From contig NC_092674.1 of NCBI RefSeq assembly GCF_964355755.1, positions 10,481,001 through 10,545,000 of the forward strand: a stretch of DNA of 64,000 nucleotides. Direction: 5' to 3'. The notes under the pieces were generated by a model. That model searched no databases, was not told the DNA's origin, and saw only the letters and a list, made by a program, of their open reading frames with translations. A program made the translations under genes and the position numbers. Shown in pieces: positions 1 to 13,200 of the stretch (position 1 is its first letter; each line of letters opens with the position of its first letter). The DNA comes from Antedon mediterranea (taxonomy: Eukaryota > Echinodermata > Crinoidea > Comatulida > Antedonidae).

Positions 1-1114
1 TGCAATGCAATGAGCCGGTTACGATGTTCACTCCTTAACTCATCGGCTATGATGTAAATATATTAAAACATGTTGCCATACAAATTCAACAGTGAAAATT
101 GTAATCACACATGGGGAATCTCCTATCTATTGTTATCTAAAATTATATCTATATTTTAAAAACTTTAATGTGTTTGTTTGAAATAAAATAGAATCAGAAA
201 AGAAAATTCATGAATTAAGCCTATCACTGACATTTAGACTTTTTTTGTGCAAATGCATAATTTGAACACAAGCGCTATTCCTAGCTTTACTCTACCGCAA
301 ACACACTTACTGGATAAAATTCCTTCTATGCTTTTTACACTTTAATGCTAGCATGATTTATTGTCATCTTGAAATGTGCAAAACATTTGAAATGAATATT
401 TTGACAGAATCCAACCATAAATAAAGTTAAAGAATAGAAGAAAGAAGGTTACAGATTCAATGTGGGTGTGTTATTCTAAAAATGTAAATATAACACAAAG
501 TTATGCAAGCAGTCAATTTTAGAAAGAAATAGATCTAAAAATGAATGGCTGTAAATAACTTATCACGAAAATTACAGGCTGCAAAATAATTTGATTTGCG
601 AAATTAAATTGAATTAGCTTCAAAAATAAGGTTTGAGGATTTATATTATAATAAAAAATGTTTTCATGTCATAAATGAATTCTCTAAATGGTAACTAACT
701 AAGTTGATGTGAATACAATATGTCATTCTTATGTAGCCTAATATATTGTTCTTAGTTTTAAAATGAATATCAAATGAATGATTGAAATCAACTGAATTAA
801 ATTAAAAAATATAAATGATATGAGAAAATAGTAACAAAAATAACATTTTTGTAAACAAATCATGTGATACCGGTTGATATATCAATGTAGTAATACTGTT
901 AATGTTTTATTTATAGTAAAAAAAATTAAACATATGTTGACAAAATGCTGACAATAACAAAACAACACTGCTAAAAACAAACTCTTCCGACCGCAAACTT
1001 CCTATTTTCCAAGCACAAACACAGGCAACTATTATAAATTATTCACAAAACCACAAACACACACATAAATATGAAGCAAATTGTTTTGCATGCATTATTG
1101 AGATGATTCCTTAC
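1..1114. other. APBB intron sequence, partial
   Basis: AT-rich intronic sequence with many short A/T runs and no open frame or repeat that I can name. The splice donor of the neighbouring exon is at 1114-1109. Confidence 0.6.
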
Positions 1115-1242
1115 CGTCCGTTATCTCTACCGACGCCCCAAACACGGATACTGCATACATGTTGTTGGTTGAGCACCGTGTGGTCCGTCGTGTCCAACAA
1201 CTTTAAGTGTTCATCTTCTAAAATCATGTCCATGTCTTTGCC
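1115..1242 (-). CDS. APBB: APBB exon: PTB1 continuation
   Basis: 128 nt, begins in phase 0 and ends in phase 2 at donor GTAAGG (1114-1109). It encodes [16 protein letters not shown] and ends [13 protein letters not shown], a hallmark of FE65 PTB1. The downstream exon lies left of the window. Confidence 0.93.
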
Positions 1243-4200
1243 CTGTGTAATCGAATAAACACACAATTTAAAAAAAATAATTAATAATTAATAGACGAAT
1301 AAAAGTAAGAATATAATTTCAATTAAGTTTTCTGCTATAAATTTAAATTAATAATTATAATCGATCTTTTCATGAACATTGAAGTGTAAATGGATGACCC
1401 AATTTATTTTTACACTATTATACCAAACAGAACTTATATAATATAATATTATTATTTTGCATATATTATAGAAAAGTTTCTGATTTCGATTCTCCATTGG
1501 GACTCCTATAAGGGGACACTTTTCCATTAAATAAACAATAAGGTAATATTAAATATAACACTTCAGACAATCCCTTTCATGATGGGATGATGTCCCCTAT
1601 AAGGAGCCACTTTATTCAGGCCCAAATTTGTCCCCTAGGGGTTGTACTACATTATTGCCTATGGCACCAGCGACTACAGTATTATTATTCACTTTTATTT
1701 CAAATATCAAAAAATTGACCAAAATTACAACTCGTGGCTAAGAGCCAAATTGCGTGTAAAATACATGTCATATCAAAAATATAAATATATATAAAAAATA
1801 TGAAAACAAAAAAAACAACAAAGAAGGGGAGAGCAGTCGCAAACTAGCAGGGGAGAAAATTAAGAATTCAGTAATTTGATGAAGTAGGGTATAGGGCTAT
1901 TGGTAAATCTGGATGTTTTAGACGCTAGCTGGGTAATTTTGTTTTTATTTCTTAAATTCCTACCATGACAGCTATGTCTGGTCGGTGGGATTAAATCAGC
2001 TGTTTGTTTAATTTTGGGGAGATACTCAGCGAACTTGCGACAATGCTCCACCCTTCTTTGAGCCAAAGTCTCTAATTTAAGAAATTCAAGGGCACCAGAG
2101 TAAGAAAAGTAATCATTGCCTAACATTATACGGCAAGCCCTCTTTTGAACATTTTCAATACAATCGCTTAATCTACTAGACAGGCCAGAATGCCAAACAA
2201 CATCAGCATACTCAACAACTGGTCTAATGTAACCACAAAAGGTCAATTTAAGCTCTTCAATGTTAAAACCAAATCGTTTTAGTGATCGTAAAAAGAAAAG
2301 TTTCCTGGAAGCTTTAGTGATGATGGAATCAATATGACAGTCCCATTTAAGGTTGTCTTGAAAAAAAACTCCCAGGATCTTGGCTTTATTAACATATTGG
2401 AGCTTATCAGTTCCCAAGTGTATGTCAACGTGTGAAGGTTGGGTAGAACTGAAACACACCTTAAGGGCCTGACATTTTTTGGGGTTAAGCACTAAACAGT
2501 TGTCGTTACACCAGCGGAAAAAAGAATTAAGATCATCTTGTAAAAAACCAGGCAATGAGAGCTTACGATTTTCACAAAATGTAAGATCATCTACATATTT
2601 CAGATACTTAGTTTTAGCATTTGTACCAGCATCGTTGATCATGATCTGGAAACATAAAGGGCCTAACTTGGTTCCCTGTGGGACACCAGCTTTTAAGTAA
2701 GAGTAATTAGATAAGGTACCATTATATTTGACACACTGCATACGCATAAAAAGAAAATCACACAACCATGGTACCAAAGCCCCCCTGACACCAATATCAA
2801 TGATCTTATTAACAAGGATGGTATGGTCGATAAGATCAAAGGCCTTGGAGAAATCAGTAAGAACCATGGTACCAACATTGTGCTTATTCTCAGCACCTTG
2901 ACAGAGATAATGCACCAAGTGGGTCAGGTAATGAGCAGTAGACAAACCCTTAACATTTCCAAACTGGTTAACATCGATTTTTGAACTTATATCTTGTAAG
3001 ATCCAGTCAGTGATAAACTCCTCAGCTACTTTGGCAAACACAGAAGTAATGGAGATAGGTCTGAGTTTGTCAATAGTAGGAGGCTGAACCTTGGGCACAG
3101 GGACTACAACTGCCTTTTTCCACTGAGAAGGGACAATGCCTTCAGAAAAAGAACAGTTGAGTATATCACAAAGTGGTTCACAAAACTCCATGGCAAATAA
3201 TTTAACAATTTTGGGTGGGACCAAATCTGGTCCGCAGGCCTTGTTTTCTTTAATAGTACAAGGCAATTGGTGTGATAGCTTCCATGACTACACCTTCATC
3301 ACAAATACTTGATTCACACACATAGACCTTTCCCATTATTTTGAATTTCAACTTTGAATTTCAACTAAAATGAAATCTTTTCGATAGATTTTAATTAAGT
3401 CCTACAGAAAAAAAAACGATAATTTGAATATTCCAATTATTTAAAAAATGATTCGTTGATCGCTGTGTCTTTTAAAACGGGTCAAAATAATCGCTCTGGA
3501 ATAATTCAACAATAAAGATAAATGTCATTAGGTAAATTTCAAATTGGTTGGCCAAGCTTCGTCTAAATTAGTTTCTCTGGACATACTAATAAGTGGCGAC
3601 AAACACAAGTATGGTGGTGTCTACGTTAATCACAACATCAAGAACCCTCAAATCAACGAAGCATTATCTCAAGATATTAAATATCGCACGCACGACTCTT
3701 TGTCTAGACGATAGTTAATAAATGCTTGCAAAAGAGCATCAACAGCCTCACGGCAAATATCTCTGTTTCAAACCTGTAGTCCTTTTTTGTTTTATTACAC
3801 CGTTTCTTCATCTGTGAGACGTGATATGTTGCATGTATGTTTATGTTAAGTTTTAAGATTCAATATTTAATTGAAAATGATATTTTAGTTGGTAAGTCCT
3901 GCGGTATTTACAATATTGATTCTTCCGATTGCTATTTAAACAAACCATTCAAACCATGGCGATTCAAAAAAGATATTACAAAAATACTTTTTAGATGTCT
4001 TAAAAATAAAAAAAACTAGTGTTTTGGTGATTCATTTTCTGTAGAATTAGACAAATTAGATACAGGTACTGTAGTCTTTAAGAACAGAACATATAGCAGG
4101 CTGTACTATAAATTTCTGATCCTGAATATAACTTTACTGGGCAGAAGCAGGTCTTCTGTAAGGTCTGCCCAATCAGCAGTATATTTATCTTATCTAATTA

Positions 4201-7200
4201 TTTATTTGGTCTACGGTATTTCAGTATACATAACAAAAAAAACTGAAATTTATTCAACCAAAACAAAAATTTAATATAAAGAATTTTCTTGTCTTCAATG
4301 TATTATTTGTGTCTTATCTTTTAGTATACTATTTTAAAAACATATTAAATATTTTTATTATATATTATGCATTCTGGATTTGTCTTGTTGAACAACTTAT
4401 GAAACAGGTTTTCCGGCAGAGTTAAGCACATACTAACCTCGCCCCAAATTCCTGCACTGTCTCTAATATCGTTCTTGCGGTATGACAGTTGACGGATACA
4501 GTTGTTAACAGCTAGGCTGCTCTTTCCAGGTGACAGATCAGAATCGTTCATTTCCACCCAACCTAGCGATCGTACATGGAATTTTATTGGCTGAAAGAAA
4601 AAGCCATAAGGTACAGTATCACCTTACCGACTACAACAATATTTATTTGCTTAATTTTTATAATCATTGTTGAGTTCAGTCAAATCAATGTTTATGTGTC
4701 GACGGCAGTGGAATTAATTAACACATGGCAACTGTACAATTCTGACACTCTCATTTGCGTCACGAAAATATTGGATTCTATTTATAACCTGTGAAAACAT
4801 TAATATTTATTTCATTGAGAAAATTTTAAAATCCAAAACATTATAATATTATAACATAGGTTACAGTAAAAGCATTAAAACGATCAGAGTATTTAGCAAA
4901 TTTCTTGAAGAGACTTCATTTTTTATTAATATATTTTTTTTTAAATAATAACTTACCTCACGTCCTGGCTTCTTTTCCTCTTGCTCTTGGTCTGAATCCG
5001 CATCTCCAGCATTTAGTGAAGCATATCGAAGTGCGGACTCTTGGAAAGCTCGGATGTGCTGCTCTGGGTCAGAGTTGATACCTCCACCTGGCTCAGATGC
5101 ATGTGAAAGCTGAAAAACAACACATTGATATTTGAAATTAATTAGACATTTTCTTTTTTACTTTAATTGGAATTTGAAAACAAATTGTGAATTTTTAACC
5201 TATGAAAATTGAGAAACGATTATGTTGAACAACATCAGTTTTGGTTAATAAATTCGCACAAATCGGAAACGGCAAATAATTAGGGGCAAAATTCCTTCTA
5301 CTTTTTGTGACAAAAAAAAGCGCAACCAATTAAAGCTAAGGCATATTTGATACTGTATATAAGAATATTTTTGCCTTGTGAAAAACAGTTTCTTAACCGG
5401 CCACATTTTTATATTTAGCGTCTTCAATTGTCATAGACATCCAGTACTCAATTTGAAAGCCTTTGGAGCATAACACTGTTTTAAAACTGGCTATTATAGT
5501 ATAATTTGTAACCTTTGATTTAAAATAATACCTTTTGCTAATCAACTATCTCTATGTGATTTTCAGAATAAAATTATTATACAAATAAATTTATAAATAT
5601 TACATGAAATAATAGTTTTAATAATGCACAATTAATAAAAATGCATTTAAATCACCAACATACTAAGACCTAAGACATTTAAATTTCAGAGTGCTATGAA
5701 AAAAGTCCAGTTTAATTTCTCTAATGGACGAAGACGATTTAAGTTTAAAGAGATCTATGAAGACAGAGAGACATAGTCTCGGTGCTGTCATTACAAACAG
5801 ACTGACAAGTATTATAAAATACTTTTTTCATTATGATATGATAAAGTAGTATGTTATGCTGATTATCAAATACTTAAACTTGTTTTTTATTTAAAAAATC
5901 AGCAATATAAAGAATGAATAGTTGAACAGATATGCCAGACTTTTTAAATGTCCATGTCACAATTTTTTTTTTAAATGGTTTTTTCCTTGGTGCTAGAGAA
6001 TATTAATTTCTGATATGATACTTCGTTATTTGAAATTTAAATTTTTTTTATATCCCATAAATTATCTAAAATTCACATACACACAATTTTTATTTATAAA
6101 TAGATTCTAAATTCAGTTAACACAGTAATTAGAAATATAAAATAAGGTTTAATATCTAACTTTTTTTATGGAAAATAATTTTTTTAATCTCTTGTTCAGT
6201 AGGTAATATTCATGATGGATAATATATCCAACTGCTGAAAAATCATGTCTCACCACGCGTCAGACGTGTCAAGGAATTTAATGCACATGGTGTAAAAAAA
6301 CAGTTAATCAATTCGCATTTTGTCAATGTAGAAAAACTGGTTGAAATGCGCATTCATTAATGGTATACGTATCGCTTTCCATACATAATTAAATATTCCC
6401 CTTACGTAAACTCCCTCGGGATATGGTTATGAGCTGCCTAAAGTCAATTAAACGCTTCTGTTTTGGCAACGCGCCTAATGTTTACAGTGTATATGTCACA
6501 GATCTATGCAGATCAAATATATTATAATAGCAATGTGTTTATATATACATGAAGGCCTTTAACAATACAATAAACATATTATAATTTTGACAGTTTTGAT
6601 AGCATTTTGTCAAACTAACAATGTATATAATTAAAAAATAAAATAATGAAAAGAAACATGTTATATGTAACGCCAATTATAGATTAATTTTGGAAACAGA
6701 TTTTTAATTAGAGTGTTAGCAATCGTAATTAGTAATATTATTTTGAAAAGGTAGTTATTTCATTATAATACACTCAATCCTTGGCATTCGATTATCACAT
6801 GCCATGCATTATTTGGATCTATCCTAACAATTTAGTGGTTCATATTTGTAAAAACCATGGTAACAATTTGTTAGACTCTTCACAATTTGTTATATCATTC
6901 TTTCAACTCAAATATCGAAAAGCGAATAACTTTATCAAAACTGCAAAATGTCCTATTCAAAGTCTGATTTTATTAACATTTTTTGTCATGTTTTTGGGGG
7001 ACAAATACAATAAAATATGCTTACAATTATTGATCCAATAAAAACAAAGTAGATCCTTACAGTTAAGAATATGAATAAATAAAAATCAAAATGGACCAAT
7101 TTTGAGTAATTTTGTTATATTAGTTCGGTTAATGTTTTACAATAGAAAATCTTTTGTCTAATTCTTTGCAGGTGTATGATTTTTGTTTCAACATTAGGGT

Positions 7201-10200
7201 AAAGTCACACAGAGCCTAAATTGTCACCACAGAGCCTAAATTGTCACCACAGAGCCTAAATTGTCACCACAGAGCCTAAGTTGTCACCACAGAGCCTAAG
7301 TTGTCACCACAAAGCCTAAATTGTCACCACAGAGCCTAAATTGTCACTAAAGCCTAAATTGTCACCACATAGCCTAAATTTACCTTACCTTGCCTTTACC
7401 TTGACCTTTAGACTATAAACCTGTTAAGGTTTGTGAGTCCCTCTTTGAACATCTTGGTTATGGCTCAAACTTTAGGTTGTGGGTTTTCCAGTGTGATTCA
7501 AGATGGGTTTTAAAATTATTTATAGAGGATGCATTTACTATATGATATGGCAAACTATTCCAATCATTTACTGCAGATATTGAAAAGAATTTCTGTCTGT
7601 GTTTCGATTTACTATGAACTTTTTTAATTTTAAAATTGTGGCCTCTAGTTACAGTAGATGGTGAAATTCAAAAAAGACACCCGGTTTAACATTATCATAC
7701 TTTTGTATCATTCTAAAAATCTGTAAGCAGCAAGACCTCTTTCTTCGAAATGCTAATGATGGCAGTTTCATAAATTTCATTCGGTCACTATATGGTTGAG
7801 TTTTAATTTCCACAGCAAGTTTTGTGGCTCTTTGCTGAACTTTTTCTAAGAGAATAGAATCACCAACAAACTGAGGAAGACAAGCCGTACTAGAATATTC
7901 TAAGATCGGTCTAACCATTGATTTATAAAGGATAGACACTAAATGACTGTCTAAATATTCAAAGGTTCTCTGGTGACTTAACTAATTGAGGCAGATCGTT
8001 GATAAATATTGTAAAGCAGATTACACCATATACACTCCCTTGAGGAAAACCACTCTGGACCGATATCCAATCCGAAACTTCGCCATTTACCACCACTCGC
8101 TGGACACGATTTGACAAGTATATTTTAGTCCATTTCAACAATTCACCACGAATACCATATGTATGCATTTTATGGAGAAGTCTTTCATGTGGAACAGAGT
8201 CAAAAGCTTTTTGAAAATCACAGTACAAGATATCGACAGAGTGTCCTTCATCTATCATTGAAGACCATTTCTCAGCAGTGGCCTCAAGCAGTTGCGTGTT
8301 GCAGGATCTTCCCTTGCGAAACCCATGTTGTTCGTTACAAAATAGTTTATTATCTTCCATATGTTTCGATATTTCATTCTTGATGAATGTCTCCATGGTT
8401 TTACATAGTATTGACGTTAAACTCACTGGCCTATAGTTTAGAGGATTAGTTTTACAGCCTTTCTTATAGATTGGTGAAACATTAGCTTGCCTCCATTGTT
8501 CAGGAATAGTTCCCTCATGTAAAAGCTTGGAAAATAAAGTGCTGAGGATTGGACTAATTTCATTTGCCGTTTCTTTTAAAAGTCGAGAGTGCACACCATC
8601 TGGTCCTGGAGACTTACAAATGTCTAATGCTAATAGGTGCTTTCGAATTTCATTCTCCGGAAATGCAACAGTATACAAAGGTTCGACTTCATGATCAAGG
8701 TTAAGTTTAAGCACGGGAATGTCAGAAATATTTTCTTTAGTAAAAACTGTTGCAAATGCTTGGTTTAAGAGTGCAGCTTTTTGTCTATCATCTACAATCA
8801 GTTCTCCTCTCTCGTCTTTTAATGCAGAAATGCCCGTCTTTTTGCCAGTTTTCTCCTTATAATATTTCCAGAAACTCTTAGGATTCACTTTTATCTCGGA
8901 TGCCAACTTGCATTCAAAACTTTTCTTCGCTTTTTTTATTGCCTTATTTGTCTCATTTCTAACTTTAATATAAGCATTCCATCTTTCCGGTGTTCTTCTA
9001 CTCTGATATCTATTCCATGCTTTATGTTTCTGTTTAACTATAGACACTGTTTCGACGTTCATCCACTGCTTCTTATACCTTTTAGTATTAGACCTTAAAG
9101 GAACATACTGTAAAATACAGAAATCTAACAGGGAATAGAGAGAATTAGCAATAGAAACACCATCAAGTTCATACATATCAATATTTAGTTTCGATTCTTT
9201 TATTTTAGTTCTAATAGCTTCGTAGTTGGCTTTGTAGTAATTTCTTGTAGGAGTGACATTTTCTTTTTCTATAAAACTTAAAGCAAGATTAAAGGTTAAA
9301 ACAACATGGTCACTCTTTCCCAATGGTGCACTACTAATAAGATCACAGACATCAAACTCTTCCCTTGAAAGTACTAAATCTAGTATATTAGATTCTTCTC
9401 CAGTACGATGTCTTGTCGGACAGTCTACATGTTGATGCCACATTAAATCATCGATTAAATCGGTAAATTTTTGGTTCACATTATGTGATAACCCTTTGCT
9501 ACACCACAGAGCCTAAATGGTCACCACAGAGCCTAAATTGTCACCACAGAGCCTAAATTGTCACCACATGCCTAAATTGTCACCACATAGCCTAAATTGT
9601 CACAACAGAGCCTAAATTGTCACAACAGAGCCTAAATTGTCACCACATAGCCTAAATGGTCACCACAGAGCCTAAATTGTCACAACAGAGCCTAAATTGT
9701 CACCACATAGCCTAAATGGTCACCACAGAGCCTAAATTGTCACAACCGAGCCTAAATTTTCACCACATAGCCTAAATGGTCACCACAGAGTCTAAATTGT
9801 CACTACAGAGCCTAAATTGTCACAACAAAGCCTAAATTGTCACCACATAGCCTAAATGGTCACCAGCGTCTAAATTGTCACTACAGAGCCTAAATTGTCA
9901 CCACAGAGTCTAAATTGTCACTACAGAGCCTAAATTGTCACCAGAGCCTAAATGGTCATCACAGAGTCTAAATTGTCACTACAGAGCTTAAATTGTCACC
10001 ACAGAGCTAAATTGTCACCAGAGCCTAAATGGTCACCACAGCGTCTAAATTGTCACTACAGAGCTTAAATTGTCACTACAGAGCTTAAATTGTCACGACA
10101 GAGCCTAAATTATCACCACAGAGCCTAAATGGTCACCACAGAGCCCAATTAGTCACCACAGAGCCCAATTAGTCACCACAGAGCCCAATTAGTCACCACA

Positions 10201-13200
10201 GAGTCTAAATTGTCACCACATAGCCTAAATTGTCACCACAGAGCCTAAATTGTCACCACAGCGCCTAAATTGTCACCACAGAGCCTAAATTGTCACCACA
10301 GAGCCTAAATTGTCACCACAGAGCCTAAATTGTCACTACTTAGAGCCTGAATTGTCACCACAGAGCCTAAATTGTCACCACATAGCCTAAATTGTCACCA
10401 CAGAGCCTGAATTATCACCACAGAGCCTGAATTGTCACCCCAGAGCTTAAATTGTCACCACAGAGCCTAAATTGTCACCACAGAGCTTAAATTATCACAA
10501 CAGAGCCTGAATTGTCACCACAGAGCTTGAATTGTCACCACAGAGCTTAAATTGTCACCACAGAGCCTAAATTGTCAACACAGAGCTTAAATTGTCACCA
10601 CAGAGCCTAAATTGTCACCACAGAGCCTAAATTGTCACCACAGAGCCTAAATTGTCACTGCAGTACGTAAATTGTCACAGTAAGTTAAATACTGTCCATA
10701 CAAATTTTTATTTTTCATTTTTATATTTCTTTAAGGCTTTTAATCTATTATTTTTTGCTTTTATACTTAATTCTTTACCACCGTAATACATCTTTGACAA
10801 GAGCACCTATGGGTAAACAACGCGTCTCAAGTGATTTCTCATCTGTCCATTATGATAACTGATTACTACTTTTTCTATATCGATTTCCTTAAACGTAATT
10901 AAATAGCCAGTAGAATTTTAAACAGTGCATAGAAAATTTAGATTAAACATTTTTTTTTATTTTTAATCTTTCTTTAATACATTGGAATACAAAAAAAACC
11001 AGACATAACATCACACATAGTAAAAATACAAAAATTATACATCATCAATTCTCCTATATACTGTAAACACACCCTCTTATAAACTTATGGAAATACAGTT
11101 GTACACGTCAAGTCAGAATATAGAGTGATACAAATCTCTGTTATAGAAGATTATCCCAGGCACTCCACTCTTCCCATTCTTCGGCTCTATTACTAATCAA
11201 ACATCTAAACTTTTTAATTGTAAAGTAATATTTTACAATATTAAACATTTTTTATTGTAAAAAAAAGAATTGCAAAATGTTGCTTAGTGAACATAATTGG
11301 ACATGTCATCCAAATTAATTTTTTTATACATTAATTTTATAAAATAATAAGCCCATGGCGCGCCATTTTGAGGAGTTCCAATAGTAAAATCGTACTCCTG
11401 GTCTGTCTATTTCAGGCAGTATATTTTGTATGTATGCTGTATAAATTATAAACACCATTAGTTAAAACAGCCAGCTCATTCAATAATAATTAATTTTTTT
11501 GACACGTTATAGGAAGTTCAAAATGGGTTTAGTGATGAATAGTGGATAGGAATGGTGTAATATTATTAATGAATATTGATCAAGAATGGCGTGATTTTAA
11601 TGAATATTCATCAGGAATACTGTTACATTTTAGTGTAATGAATCTTAAGCTTGGTTCCCACTAGAACGTAACGCAAGGACGTAAACGCAACGCAAGCGTT
11701 TTAACCAATGATAATCGAAGTTATAGACAGTTAGCAATCACAAGCGAATAAGCCATCGCTTCCGATTGGTCAATTCACTTGCGTTGCGTTACGTCCTTGC
11801 GTTGCGTCGCTAGTGGGAACCACGCTTTAGTGAGAAACGTTATAATAATATTATTAATGTAGATGTTGCCCAAACAATTACAATTGTTAATTATAAGGTA
11901 ATTCCTATTATCAATCTACATGAAGCTGATAATATTATTATTATTATTGGTCAGATGTTTTGCACTGCTCTGACGTAATTTGTACTTCATACTAAGTACA
12001 TTTGAGAATACTTGCGAAAAAATGTGCAAGTAATTCTCGGGTGTGACTCGAACCCCAGACCTCCAGTGTAGGGGAAAACATCTGACCAATATAATAATAT
12101 TAATGCTATGGAATCGCCTGCCATCTCATATTCAAAACTCTAGTACATTATATACATTCAAGTCTAGCTTAAAGACTCTTATTCACCATGTCTTATCCAG
12201 AAAACTTGTTGCGTATTTGTAATGTTTGTAGTATTTAAGATTTGTAACTTTTTTTTCATGTTCTTTGTTGTTAGTAGCGCAGTGAGCGTCTTTTTTTTAG
12301 ACGGATGCTTGCGCTTTACAAATTTCCATTATTAATATTATTATTATTAATTACTCCACAGAGTTTAATACAATTACAAAGTATTATTGTTCTTATATTA
12401 TGATCCTTAAAAAATGTTTTTTATCGGTCATAATAATAATGTTATGACAATCAATCGTTTGTACTACTCTATTATATCATCATATTGAAAGTTTATACAG
12501 AATATATTTAAAAAGATAAAATTCAACACATTACTCCTTTGAATCTATGATTGATGATATTATATTATAATTTTTTTTATATGAATATTTATGATTCTTG
12601 ACAAATTATTTTATAATCAATGTCATAATAATCATATATAGATTTTTGTACTGCAGTACTGCATAATCATTGAAAGAGATACAGAATATGTTTTTAAAAG
12701 ATGAAATATTAAAATTGTACTGCATTGTTATACTGTATAACTTATACTGTAATGTTTATGAACATAAACACATCAAATTGATAGATCAATACAATCTTAG
12801 TGAATATTATAATAAGCCACTTTTAAAAATTAGTTTATTTCAAACATCATATTATCTTGCTTCTTTTATGATATTTAATGTGCTGTACACAAAATGTTTC
12901 ATAACAAAAATAATTGTTTGTCTCTTTCATCATACATGAATTGTATTTAATTTTTTAAATTCTTGAATTTTTATTTAGTGCAGTTTAACCTTCTGTAAAG
13001 CTCTGCTTGCACTATCAAACTAGTATGATGTGCCCAAATATGGTAGTGATATGATGTCAATATGTCAATATATGGGCACATCACATTTTTTTGTGTTTGA
13101 TAGTGTAGACAGAGCTTTAGTGTACATCTTCCGGTCTGCAAAAAGTGTCCACTTACACAGGTGTCAACCTATAAGAGTGTCGGCCAATGAGGGTGAGAAT

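Larger units (their letters stand above)
7379..9501 (-). mobile_element. CR1-like LINE inserted inside the 20-bp satellite
   Basis: The minus strand reads endonuclease C-terminus, reverse transcriptase N-terminal half, a deletion, the C-terminal region and a 3' UTR ending in an AAGGTAAGGTAA microsatellite tail at about 7379-7412. Both borders abut the satellite. The satellite phase is interrupted by only about two bases, with no visible target-site duplication. The 5' end is truncated within the endonuclease domain. Confidence 0.85.

Noticed and set aside
9502-10673. CRISPR array
   Set aside because: Units are contiguous 20-mers without unique spacers in a eukaryotic intron.
12030-12090. A true tRNA gene
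   Set aside because: Box B is present but no acceptor stem or anticodon arm can be folded.
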